Notes under the pieces: model-generated | What the model was told of the DNA's origin: nothing | The model's database searches: none | The model's input: only the letters and a program-made list of their open reading frames with translations | Shown: positions 1 to 7,281 of the stretch, in pieces | Layout of the letters: every line of letters starts with the position of its first letter | Position numbering within the stretch: position 1 is the first letter of the stretch | Assembly: GCA_012523095.1 (NCBI GenBank) | Contig: JAAYJE010000062.1 | Coordinates: 1 to 64,000, forward strand | Direction: 5' to 3' | Length of the DNA stretch: 64,000 nucleotides | Origin: Actinomycetota bacterium | Lineage (GTDB): Bacteria > Actinomycetota > Thermoleophilia > RBG-16-64-13 | Program-made: the position numbers and the translations under genes

Positions 1-1060
1 GAGATGGGTCTGGCTGGATTCCTCGGTCCCTACCGTCAGCTTCGGGATGCTCGGCGAACCGCCGGATGCGGGCCCGCATGTCCGGTGGTGTGGGAGGGGC
101 CGGGGTGAGCCCGGCCCCTACCCGATCATCTGTGTCGGCCGGCCGGGCGGGTCCCTGCTCGGATCCGGGCGAGAAGTCGAGCAGCGAGAGCATCTGCTGA
201 GCGTTGCGCGGTGCGTAATCGGCGAAACAGTTGTTGAACATGAGGTAGGCGCCGGCCGTTTCCGCCCGTATCTGCCGAACGGGCGCCACCCACTCAGAGA
301 GCTCGTCGATTGAGTAGAGATACTTGAAGCGTTCGGCCGCCGACCCCGTACGAGTGTTCCAGGTAGCCGCGTTCCGACCGTGGAAGCGGACGTAGCCGAT
401 ATCCGAAGTGACGGCGACTATTGGAGGCAAGACGGTAAGACCGGCCATCTTGGGTTCGTCGACACAGACGTAGGTCGCGTTCAATGATCTCAGCAGGTCA
501 AGGGTCGTTTTCACCACTCCCGGTTCGACCCAGGAGGCGTGTCTGAACTCCACCGCCACCCTATCGGGAGCCAGTAGACCGACGCTGTAGGAGACGTAGT
601 CTCGATTGGCGCGGTTGGCGACGAAGTAGGGAGGGAATTGCAGGAGGACCACCCCCAGCTTTTCTGCGGCTCTGAGCGGCTCCAAGGCCTCGCTGAACAG
701 TGCGAAAACTTCCTCACGCATAGCCTCGGACGGATGCGTGACACGACCTCGACTGTCGAGTTGCAGCTTGTGAGCAGCGCGGAGAGAGCCCGGGAGCCTC
801 TCTGCCGGTACTCCGTGGCGGGTCATCATGCCGAAGGCCTTGATGTGGAAGATGAAGCCCGGTGGAGTGCGTTCCGCCCACAATCGAGCGGTCGAAGGGG
901 TCGGCAGCCCGTAGAAGCTCGAATCGATCTCGACGGTGTCGAAGTGAGAAGCGTAGTAGCGCAAACGGTCGGCCGCTGTGCGGACGGCAGGGGGGTACCA
1001 GGCCCGCACCATGGTCGGGTCGGTCCAAGAGCAGGTACCTACGTGGAGCGTTCCCGGCAT
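1..1060 (-). CDS. DUF72 (YecE-like) family protein, 3' end outside window
   Basis: This gene is not in the ORF track because it has no stop before the left edge. Reading the minus strand from the ATG at 1060 gives 353 open codons with clear DUF72 signatures: GTCSW near the N-terminus, VEIDSSFYGLP, LLQFPPYF, VAVEFRHASW and, near the C-terminus, NNCFADYAPRNA. DUF72 proteins are TIM-barrel-like and have no settled biochemical role. The conserved domain ends near position 170. About 55 further codons form a Pro/Ala/Asp-rich tail that runs off the window, so the protein is longer than usual. It diverges from the dehydrogenase at 1086 with only 25 bases between them. The ORF-track entries at 47-313, 638-1165, 714-1028 and 862-1062 are shadows of it. 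Confidence 0.9.
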   Translation of the reverse strand, partial: MPGTLHVGTCSWTDPTMVRAWYPPAVRTAADRLRYYASHFDTVEIDSSFYGLPTPSTARLWAERTPPGFIFHIKAFGMMTRHGVPAERLPGSLRAAHKLQLDSRGRVTHPSEAMREEVFALFSEALEPLRAAEKLGVVLLQFPPYFVANRANRDYVSYSVGLLAPDRVAVEFRHASWVEPGVVKTTLDLLRSLNATYVCVDEPKMAGLTVLPPIVAVTSDIGYVRFHGRNAATWNTRTGSAAERFKYLYSIDELSEWVAPVRQIRAETAGAYLMFNNCFADYAPRNAQQMLSLLDFSPGSEQGPARPADTDDRVGAGLTPAPPTPPDMRARIRRFAEHPEADGRDRGIQPDPS

Positions 1061-1085
1061 GAGCTAAGGATATACTGGTTCGAAC

Positions 1086-2105
1086 ATGAACGTCTCCAGA
1101 AGCGACAAGCCCCGTCTCCTTCTCACCCGCCGCATCCCAGAGCCGGGGTATTCACTGGCGCATGAGGTGTTCACGGTCACGGGCGGCGACGAAGATCGAC
1201 CTCTAGCTCGGGAATTTCTCCTGCAGGGGATATCAGGCGTAGACGCACTGATCTGTCTCCTCACGGAGACCGTGGACGGGCCCGTCATGGACGCGGCCGG
1301 GGGTCGGCTGCGGGTGATCTCCAACATGGCCGTCGGGTTCGACAACATAGACGTGGCCGCGGCAACCGCGCGCGGCATCCTGGTCACCAACACCCCGGGG
1401 GTGCTCACCGATGCCACAGCTGATCTCGCGTGGGCTCTTATCCTGGGGGCGGCGAGACGGGTGGTGGAAGGAGATCGTCTGGTGCGCGAAGGGCTCTTCG
1501 AGCAATGGGGCCCGTTCCTGTTGTTGGGGCGCGCTGTGGCGGGCGCCACTCTCGGCATCGTGGGCATGGGGCGCATCGGGCAGGCTGTGGCCCGCCGCGC
1601 CGTGGGCTTTGATATGCGGGTGCTCTACACGAGGCTACATGGCCCACTGTCCGCGGATGAGATCCCGGCGGGCGCCCGTTGGGAGTACTGCCCCGGACTC
1701 GATGAGCTTCTGAGCGAAGCCGATGTAGTGAGCCTCCACGTACCACTGGACTCCCGTACCCGGCATCTCATAGGAGCGCGCGAGCTCGGGCTCATGAAAC
1801 CAGGCTCTCTTCTGGTGAACACATCCCGAGGGCCGGTGGTCGATGAAGCTGCGTTGGTGGACGCCCTCAAGGCAGGCCGTCCGGGAGGAGCCGGTCTGGA
1901 TGTCTACGAAGAGGAGCCGCGTCTGGCTCCCGGCCTTGCCGGACTGGAGAACGTAGTGCTGTTGCCGCACTTGGGCAGCGCGACGGTGGAGACCAGAGGA
2001 CGGATGGCAGTCATGGCTGTGGAGAACGCTTCAGCGGCCGTGCGGGGAGAGGCCGCCCCGCATGTGGTCAACCCCGAGGCCCTATCGCGTATGATGAGCA
2101 CGTGA
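1086..2105 (+). CDS. D-2-hydroxyacid dehydrogenase (glyoxylate/hydroxypyruvate reductase type)
   Basis: NAD(P)-dependent oxidoreductase of the D-isomer-specific 2-hydroxyacid dehydrogenase family, 339 residues, which is the normal length of the short form without an ACT domain. The Rossmann motif GIVGMGRIGQAVA lies near residue 160. Catalytic residues are visible as Arg in VNTSRGPVVDE, Glu in VYEEEP and His in LLPHLGSAT. The N-terminal substrate domain includes NMAVGFDNIDV. The overall look (TETVDGPVMDAA, EEEPRLAPGL) is closest to glyoxylate reductase (GyaR/GhrB), but 3-phosphoglycerate or another hydroxyacid cannot be excluded. Its stop overlaps the GTG of the lipoprotein gene at 2102, so the two are probably co-translated. 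Confidence 0.88.
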   Translation: MNVSRSDKPRLLLTRRIPEPGYSLAHEVFTVTGGDEDRPLAREFLLQGISGVDALICLLTETVDGPVMDAAGGRLRVISNMAVGFDNIDVAAATARGILVTNTPGVLTDATADLAWALILGAARRVVEGDRLVREGLFEQWGPFLLLGRAVAGATLGIVGMGRIGQAVARRAVGFDMRVLYTRLHGPLSADEIPAGARWEYCPGLDELLSEADVVSLHVPLDSRTRHLIGARELGLMKPGSLLVNTSRGPVVDEAALVDALKAGRPGGAGLDVYEEEPRLAPGLAGLENVVLLPHLGSATVETRGRMAVMAVENASAAVRGEAAPHVVNPEALSRMMST

Positions 2106-2734
2106 GACGATCGACCTCGACAGCCGTACACGAGCGGAGGCTCAGAATCAGGCGGCCCGTCCGGCAACCTGTAACCGCAGTGCTCCTGGTGCTGTCTATC
2201 GCAGCTTGTGTCGGCTGGATGGCCGGGTGCGATTCAGACAGAAGGTCGTCTACCGAAAGCGCTACGTCCTCCACTGAGAAGGTCGAGGTCGGGTCGGGCG
2301 ACATCGAAGGGGCGGTAGGCGACAGGATCAAGGTCGGGGCCGCGATCATGACGGTTCGAGCTTTGCAGGCGACCTTCCAACCGGCGGTCCCGGAGCAGCG
2401 GTTGAGCGAGCAGACCCCCCCGGCGCCGGGCTCCGGTGAGTCCTTCTATCAGGCCTACGTCACCGTGGAGAATACCGATGTCTCCCCCCTGCGGATGGAC
2501 GCCGAGGACTTCATCTGCGCGATAGGCGACTCAGTGGTCGCCATCGAGCCCACCAGATCGGGACCGCTCCCCCGCAGTCTTCTCAAGAACACTTCTCTTG
2601 ATCTTATGCTCACGTTCAAGGCTGAAGCCGGCTACCAACCCATCCTCATCTACCGGCCCGCGTGGTACGACGGCGTGATCACAGTGAGCCCGGCCTCGCC
2701 GGACCCGGTCGGAGGGACCGGCTCCACCTACTGA
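2102..2734 (+). CDS. Predicted lipoprotein with DUF4352-like domain
   Basis: The GTG start overlaps the previous TGA by four bases. The 210-residue protein has an Arg-rich start, a hydrophobic stretch (TAVLLVLSIAACVGW) and a lipobox-like MAGC at about residues 40-43, so it is probably lipid-anchored outside the membrane. After a Ser/Thr/Glu-rich linker comes a beta-rich domain (VGDRIKVGAAIMTV, QAYVTVENTDVSPL) resembling DUF4352/TRAP-like immunoglobulin folds found in many Gram-positive lipoproteins. No enzymatic residues are evident. A role linked to the upstream dehydrogenase is not apparent. The DUF4352 assignment is by motif impression only. Confidence 0.65.
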   Translation: MRRSTSTAVHERRLRIRRPVRQPVTAVLLVLSIAACVGWMAGCDSDRRSSTESATSSTEKVEVGSGDIEGAVGDRIKVGAAIMTVRALQATFQPAVPEQRLSEQTPPAPGSGESFYQAYVTVENTDVSPLRMDAEDFICAIGDSVVAIEPTRSGPLPRSLLKNTSLDLMLTFKAEAGYQPILIYRPAWYDGVITVSPASPDPVGGTGSTY

Positions 2735-2783
2735 GAGACGGGTTGTGAAGGACGCCGGCGTCGATGCCGGTCGGCCCCGGCCT

Positions 2784-3413
2784 TCAGCGCCAGGCTACAG
2801 CCCTGACCGGCGCCCCATCGGCGTCCGGCAGCGCCAAGGGCAGGAACGCGCACATCACAGGTCCGGGGCCAAGGCGTTCCAACCCACGCAGGTTCTCGGC
2901 CAGTAGCACCCCGTGGCCGAGAAGCAGCCGATGTACCGGGTAGGGTGGAGCGTCGAGACTCGGGCCATCGGTACCAACCAATGTCGCTCCGGCCTTAAGC
3001 AGGCTCCGGGCCGCATCCGGCGCAAGCAGTGCGCCTTCCATCCACAGAAGGACGAACCCACCCGAGGGGACGGAATATGGGGTTAGGCGCTCGGTGAGGA
3101 TAGGGGTGTCGATGAGGCTGGGGCCGGCCATTTCGCGAGCTCCATCCACGCTCTTAGAGGTGGCGACGCGGCAGTCGACGACCAACCCCGGCCCCACGAA
3201 GCGGTTGACAGGGTATCCGTCTAGAGTGGGCCCATGACGGAAGAAATGCCGTGGGGCGTCGAGGTGGGTGCCCGAGTGTGATCCCAAGGACACCTGCGTG
3301 ACCTGGTAGCCGTCCGTTTCGTGCGAGCGAACCCGGTCGATCGCGACTCGAGGGTCGCCCGGGTAACCGGGCATGCCGTCGCACAGCGGCGCGGTGAGGT
3401 CCACGACTTCCAT
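2784..3413 (-). CDS. Cyclase family protein (kynurenine formamidase-like metal hydrolase)
   Basis: 209 residues with the hallmark metal-binding motif HSGTHLDAPRHF at about residues 46-57 and an N-terminal DLTAPLCDGMPGYPGDP. Both are typical of the cyclase/KynB family of Mn/Zn-dependent amidohydrolases. The C-terminal half keeps the GTDGPSLD element and LLENLRGLERL-like segment. Family members hydrolyse N-formylkynurenine, isatin or other cyclic amides. The neighbours (a cupin and trpS) do not settle the substrate, although nearby tryptophanyl-tRNA synthetase makes a tryptophan link tempting. It is followed convergently by the lipoprotein gene with about 50 bases between stops. Confidence 0.85.
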   Translation of the reverse strand: MEVVDLTAPLCDGMPGYPGDPRVAIDRVRSHETDGYQVTQVSLGSHSGTHLDAPRHFFRHGPTLDGYPVNRFVGPGLVVDCRVATSKSVDGAREMAGPSLIDTPILTERLTPYSVPSGGFVLLWMEGALLAPDAARSLLKAGATLVGTDGPSLDAPPYPVHRLLLGHGVLLAENLRGLERLGPGPVMCAFLPLALPDADGAPVRAVAWR

Positions 3414-3456
3414 CGTCGAGAATGATCGATACCTGGTAGCGGCGCTGCGGGCGCGT

Positions 3457-3798
3457 CTAGCGGAAGAGATTGAGTAAGAACACCAGATCGTCCGTGGAGG
3501 TCAAGGCGTGGTAGAGGCCCGCGGGCAGGTAGTAGATCGAACCGGCCTTGCCCTCGTATTCGGTCTCCCCTATCTGGATGTTCCCCCTGCCGTTCAAAAC
3601 GTGGATGGTGGCCGGCATCCCGACGGAGTGGCCGGATATCGTCTGCCCGGTCTTCATGCCGAAGACGATGATCTTCACCTTAGGGCAGTCGACCAGCGTC
3701 TTGCTGACGATCCCACGGTCGGCAAACTGCACCAACTCGTTCAGGTCGCCCACCCAGGGCTGTTCACATTCGGGTCGAGTCTTCTCGGGTTCCTGCAT
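3457..3798 (-). CDS. Small cupin-domain protein
   Basis: 113 residues forming one cupin beta-barrel: the GHSVGMPATIHVLNGRGNI segment matches cupin motif 1 and GSIYYLPAGLYHAL matches motif 2. The usual metal-ligand histidines are only partly present (GHSVGMPATIHV, then LYHAL), so metal binding is uncertain. It lies 9 bases downstream of trpS on the same strand and is probably co-transcribed with it. Such single-domain cupins are often small-molecule sensors or isomerases. No specific function can be assigned. Confidence 0.75.
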   Translation of the reverse strand: MQEPEKTRPECEQPWVGDLNELVQFADRGIVSKTLVDCPKVKIIVFGMKTGQTISGHSVGMPATIHVLNGRGNIQIGETEYEGKAGSIYYLPAGLYHALTSTDDLVFLLNLFR

Positions 3799-3807
3799 CA
3801 GGGCCTC

Positions 3808-4779
3808 CTAATAGGTAGTGGGCAGACCGGTGGCCTCGCGCACTCGGTGCATGACCTCTCGGGCTACAGTTCTGGCGCGGAGACCGCCCTCCTTGAGGAC
3901 GTCGGTCACGTAATCGGTGTCTCTCTCCAACTCTCGACGCCGCTCTCTGTGCGGAGCGAAGTAGTCGTCTATCAGCTCCAGCAGACGCTTCTTCACGTCG
4001 CCATAACCCATCCCACCTGCCTTGTAGCGCGCCTCCCACTCGGCAGTCTCTCCGGGAGAGGCGAGGAGGCTGAGGAGCAAGAAGGGAGTGGAACCCGAAG
4101 GGTCCTTCGGCGCCTCCACCGGAGTGGAATCGGTGACGATGGACATGATCTTGCGCTTGAGATCCTTGCCCTCGTCGAAGATGCCGATCTCGTTGCCGTA
4201 GCTTTTGGACATCTTGCGTCCGTCGATGCCGGGCACAACCGCCGTCGAGTCGAGGATGTACGGCTCGGGAATGACGAAGACCTCGCCGAATTGCTGATTG
4301 AACTTGCCGGCGATGTCGCGGGTCATCTCAAGATGTTGCTTCTGGTCTTGGCCCACCGGGACGAGCTCAGACAGATAGATGAGGATGTCGGCGGCCTGAA
4401 GTACGGGATACGCGAATAACCCATGGTTGGGCGTGAGTCCCTGGGCGACCTTGTCTTTGTAGCTCACCGCCCGCTCCAGGAGCCCCATGGGGGTCACACA
4501 GGAGAGGATCCAGGTGAGTTCGGTCACCTCGGGGACGTCCTGCTGGGCAAAGAGAGCGCTCTCGTTTGGATCAAGACCCAGGGCCAGGAAATCCAAAGCC
4601 ACTCCGAGTGTGTACTCGCGAAGCAGCTCAGGATCGTGCACCGCGGTAAGCGCATGGTAGCTGGCAATGAAGTAGAAGGGCTCGTTTCCCGTCTGAAGGG
4701 CGATGTACTGACGGAGAGCTCCGAAGTAGTTGCCCAGGTGGGGTCGGCCCGACGGCTGGATTCCTGAGAGTATTCGCAT
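3808..4779 (-). CDS. trpS: Tryptophan--tRNA ligase
   Basis: Class I aminoacyl-tRNA synthetase charging tRNA-Trp. Starting at MRILSGIQPSG gives 323 residues, the usual bacterial length. The HIGH-type motif is PHLGNYFGAL and the KMSKS motif is GRKMSKSYGNEI. The conserved DQKQHLEMTRDIA element is present. The ORF track begins 10 codons earlier (4809), but the ATG at 4779 gives the family-typical N-terminus and has AAGGGAAG upstream. A TACACT -10 element on this strand lies at 4852-4847. It is the first gene of a short trpS-cupin unit and diverges from the fumarase operon. Confidence 0.96.
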   Translation of the reverse strand: MRILSGIQPSGRPHLGNYFGALRQYIALQTGNEPFYFIASYHALTAVHDPELLREYTLGVALDFLALGLDPNESALFAQQDVPEVTELTWILSCVTPMGLLERAVSYKDKVAQGLTPNHGLFAYPVLQAADILIYLSELVPVGQDQKQHLEMTRDIAGKFNQQFGEVFVIPEPYILDSTAVVPGIDGRKMSKSYGNEIGIFDEGKDLKRKIMSIVTDSTPVEAPKDPSGSTPFLLLSLLASPGETAEWEARYKAGGMGYGDVKKRLLELIDDYFAPHRERRRELERDTDYVTDVLKEGGLRARTVAREVMHRVREATGLPTTY

Positions 4780-5069
4780 GGTATTCCGTTTCTTCCCTTG
4801 GTCTGCCACGCCGTACCGGCCGTGCCACAGCTGTGCAGCGCCACCTAGTGTAGCGGAGGTGGATGAGGGTCGCCACTAAGCAGCCATATCACGCGCCGAC
4901 GGCTTCGTGCACGATGTGGTCATATTTGGTATACATATATCAGAAAATGAGCCATTGTCGCTCCGGCGGTGTCTGTCCGCAGCGTCAACAGGCTATCGGG
5001 GAGAGACTCGACGGTGTAGAGTGGCGGAGAGCGCAGGGGAAGCTTGTGCGGGAGCTGAGGAGGGATGCC
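4780..5069. promoter_or_regulatory. Divergent control region between trpS and the fumarase/SDH operon
   Basis: This 290-base gap holds no convincing gene. It includes an AT-rich patch at about 4917-4946 that stands out in GC-rich surroundings. Inside it is an extended -10 element on the plus strand, TGG followed by TATACA (4927-4935), which would give a leader of about 125 bases before fumA. The same patch carries nested near-palindromes around GTATAC that could be an operator. On the minus strand TACACT at 4852-4847 could serve trpS. The -35 elements are poor in both directions. All of this is by eye. Confidence 0.5.
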
Positions 5070-5915
5070 GTGAGGGAACTCGACGTTGCCCAGGTCACGG
5101 ATGCAGTCGCCAAACTGGCCGTGGACGCGTGCAACTTCCTGGGAGAGGACGTGGTGGCCTTCTTCGAGAAGGCTCTGGAACGCGAAGAGTCCGAGACCGG
5201 GCGGGACGTTCTGACTCAGCTCTTGGAGAACGCCAGGCTGGCCAAGGATACCGGCCGACCGCTCTGTCAGGACACAGGACTCGCGGTGGTCTTCATGGAG
5301 ATCGGGCAGGATGTGCACCTCACCGGTGGCGATCTCGAAACCGCCGTCGATGAGGGCGTGCGTAAGGGCTATACGGATGGGTATCTTCGCAAGTCGGCCG
5401 TGGCCGACCCCATTGGAGCCCGGAAGAATACCGGCGATAACACGCCGGCCATGCTCCATACCCGCATCGTTCCCGGGGAGCAGGTTCGTATCATCCTGGC
5501 ACCCAAGGGGGGCGGCGCTGAGAACATGAGCGCCATCGGCATGCTGAAGCCCGCTCAAGGACGGCAGGGGGCGATTGATTTCGTGGTGGACACGGTGGCC
5601 AAGGCCGGCCCCAACCCCTGCCCGCCCATCGTGGTGGGGGTGGGGCTTGGAGGCACCTTCGAGAAGGCCGCCTACATGGCAAAGCACGCACTCTTGAGGA
5701 AGGTGGGCTCCACCAATCCCGAACCGCGGCTGGCGAAGCTGGAAGACGAGATCGAAGAGCGCTGCAACGCACTGGGAATAGGCCCGGCGGGCCTGGGAGG
5801 CACCATCACCGTCGTCGACGTGTTCGTCGAGGAGCTCCCGGCACATATCGCCAGCATGCCCGTAGCGGTGAACATCCAGTGCCACTCTGCGCGTCACAAG
5901 GAGGTGGTCCTCTGA
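5070..5915 (+). CDS. fumA: Fumarate hydratase class I, alpha (N-terminal) subunit
   Basis: Iron-sulfur fumarase subunit interconverting fumarate and malate. The ORF track starts at 4863, but the GTG at 5070 follows a strong GAGGAGGG Shine-Dalgarno at 6 bases and gives 281 residues, normal for the split alpha subunit. Cluster-ligand cysteines are visible in GRPLCQDTGLAVVF, NPCPPIVVGVGLGG and VNIQCHSARH. The motif GGAENMSAIGMLKP is typical. L(+)-tartrate dehydratase alpha subunits are related. The neighbouring succinate dehydrogenase genes favour fumarase. First gene of fumA-fumB-sdhCDAB; its stop overlaps the next start by one base. Confidence 0.93.
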   Translation: MRELDVAQVTDAVAKLAVDACNFLGEDVVAFFEKALEREESETGRDVLTQLLENARLAKDTGRPLCQDTGLAVVFMEIGQDVHLTGGDLETAVDEGVRKGYTDGYLRKSAVADPIGARKNTGDNTPAMLHTRIVPGEQVRIILAPKGGGAENMSAIGMLKPAQGRQGAIDFVVDTVAKAGPNPCPPIVVGVGLGGTFEKAAYMAKHALLRKVGSTNPEPRLAKLEDEIEERCNALGIGPAGLGGTITVVDVFVEELPAHIASMPVAVNIQCHSARHKEVVL

Positions 5916-6475
5916 TGGACCGCACCATAACGACGCCGCTCACCGACGACGTGGTCGCCACGCTGCACGCGGGCGACCGCCTCCTCATCACAGGGACTAT
6001 CTACACAGGGCGTGACGCCGCCCATAAGCGGTTGGTGGGACTCATCGACAAGGGCGAGTCTCTGCCCATTGATCTTGAGGGCCAGATCATCTACTTCGTC
6101 GGGCCCACTCCGGCCAGGCCTGGAGAAGCCATCGGTTCGGCCGGCCCCACCACTTCGGGTCGTATGGATGTGTACTCACCCAAGCTCACCGCCCTGGGCC
6201 TCAAGGGGATGATCGGCAAGGGGTCGCGCAACGACGCCGTCAAGGAGGCCCTCAGGCGGGACAAGGCCGTTTATCTGGGAGCCACCGGCGGCGCCGGCGC
6301 GCTTCTTGCGCAGCGGATCACTTCGGCCAGAGTGGTGGCCTACGAAGACCTCGGTCCAGAGGCTATCCGGGAGTTGGAGGTCAAAGACTTCCCGGTGGTG
6401 GTCATAAACGACATGTACGGCGGCGACCTCTACGTTGAAGGGCGCAAGAAGTACGAAAGGAAGGAGGATTCTTGA
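5915..6475 (+). CDS. fumB: Fumarate hydratase class I, beta (C-terminal) subunit
   Basis: 186 residues. The ATG at 5915 shares one base with the fumA stop and is preceded by AAGGAGGTGG at a good distance, so I prefer it to the track start at 5879. Family motifs: LLITGTIYTGRDAAHKRL, GPTTSGRMDVYSPKL, GMIGKGSRN and LGATGGAGALLAQ. It pairs with the alpha subunit to form the [4Fe-4S] hydro-lyase. The next gene, sdhC, starts on a TTG that overlaps this stop (TTGA), indicating tight translational coupling. Confidence 0.93.
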   Translation: MDRTITTPLTDDVVATLHAGDRLLITGTIYTGRDAAHKRLVGLIDKGESLPIDLEGQIIYFVGPTPARPGEAIGSAGPTTSGRMDVYSPKLTALGLKGMIGKGSRNDAVKEALRRDKAVYLGATGGAGALLAQRITSARVVAYEDLGPEAIRELEVKDFPVVVINDMYGGDLYVEGRKKYERKEDS

Positions 6476-6903
6476 GCAAGAAACCTCGAGAGACGGCCAA
6501 CGTGGGGGCCGGCCTCTGGAAGGCGACAGGCATGTGGGCCTGGCTGCTCTTCAGGATCAGCGGTCTCATCCTCGTCTTCTACTTGGGCGCCCACATCATC
6601 GTCATCTCAACGAGCCAGTTCGGTGTCGGTGGCGGTACTTTTGACAACGTCATGAACTTCCTCGATCATCCCGTCGCCATCGTGCTCGACGTCGCTCTGG
6701 TGGTGGCCGTCCTCTATCATGCTCTGAACGGAGTACGGATCATCCTCATGGATCTCGGCGTTGGTATCCACCGTCACAAAGTGATCTTCTGGAGCGCCAT
6801 GGCCGTCGTGGTCGTATGCTTCGTCATCTTCGCGTACGTGGCCTTCAGCTACCTCGCCAACGACGTCGGACCGTGGAATGGAGCATTGGGGGTGGCGAGT
6901 TGA
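6472..6903 (+). CDS. sdhC: Succinate dehydrogenase/fumarate reductase cytochrome b subunit C
   Basis: Membrane anchor of complex II, 143 residues with three hydrophobic segments (about residues 22-45, 62-85 and 100-125). The TTG start overlaps the fumB stop. GMWAWLLFRISGLILVFYLGAH and YHALNGVRIILMDLG carry histidines positioned like heme b or quinone-site ligands in the SdhC family. A closely similar arrangement recurs in the next gene, so the two anchors look like paralogues. It anchors the SdhA/SdhB catalytic dimer in the cytoplasmic membrane. Confidence 0.88.
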   Translation: MSKKPRETANVGAGLWKATGMWAWLLFRISGLILVFYLGAHIIVISTSQFGVGGGTFDNVMNFLDHPVAIVLDVALVVAVLYHALNGVRIILMDLGVGIHRHKVIFWSAMAVVVVCFVIFAYVAFSYLANDVGPWNGALGVAS

Positions 6904-7265
6904 AAGCCGAGGCCGTAGCCGCTCACAGAGGAGGCATGTGGGCCTGGCTGTTTCAGAGGATCACCGCGATTCTGCTCATCGTCTGTCTGGCGATCCACCT
7001 CACCTTCACACACCTTCTCAATATCGGCGATCTAGGCTATGACAACGTCGCCAACCGGCTTGCCCACGGCGGGCTGACGGCGGTCGACATCATCCTGCTG
7101 GCCGCCGGCATCTACCATGCCCTGAACGGCCTGCGTATGGTCCTCCTGGACTACTGGCTCACCTCTCGCGTACGCGCGCTCGCCGTCACGATCTTTCTCT
7201 GGGCCGTGGGCATAGCGTTCCTGGTCTACGGCATCTGGGGTCTCTGGCCCTGGATCGGTTATTAG
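6900..7265 (+). CDS. sdhD: Succinate dehydrogenase/fumarate reductase membrane anchor subunit D
   Basis: The ORF track begins at 6816, but the TTG at 6900, overlapping the sdhC stop as TTGA, gives a 121-residue three-helix protein of the right size. GMWAWLFQRITAILLIVCLAIHL and YHALNGLRMVLLDYW repeat the sdhC motifs almost position for position. Both anchors therefore carry a potential heme-ligand His in helix 1 and in the HALNG(V/L)R motif. The gene is followed 16 bases later by sdhA. Confidence 0.86.
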   Translation: MKAEAVAAHRGGMWAWLFQRITAILLIVCLAIHLTFTHLLNIGDLGYDNVANRLAHGGLTAVDIILLAAGIYHALNGLRMVLLDYWLTSRVRALAVTIFLWAVGIAFLVYGIWGLWPWIGY

Positions 7266-7281
7266 GTAAGGTGAGACAGAC

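Noticed and set aside
47-1165. Plus- and minus-strand ORFs at 47-313, 511-744, 638-1165 and 714-1028
   Set aside because: They are shadows of the DUF72 gene, whose own frame is open from 1060 to the window edge and carries clear family motifs.
3508-4419. 303-codon plus-strand ORF
   Set aside because: Antisense to the cupin and trpS genes; its composition reflects the mirrored codons of trpS and no domain is seen.
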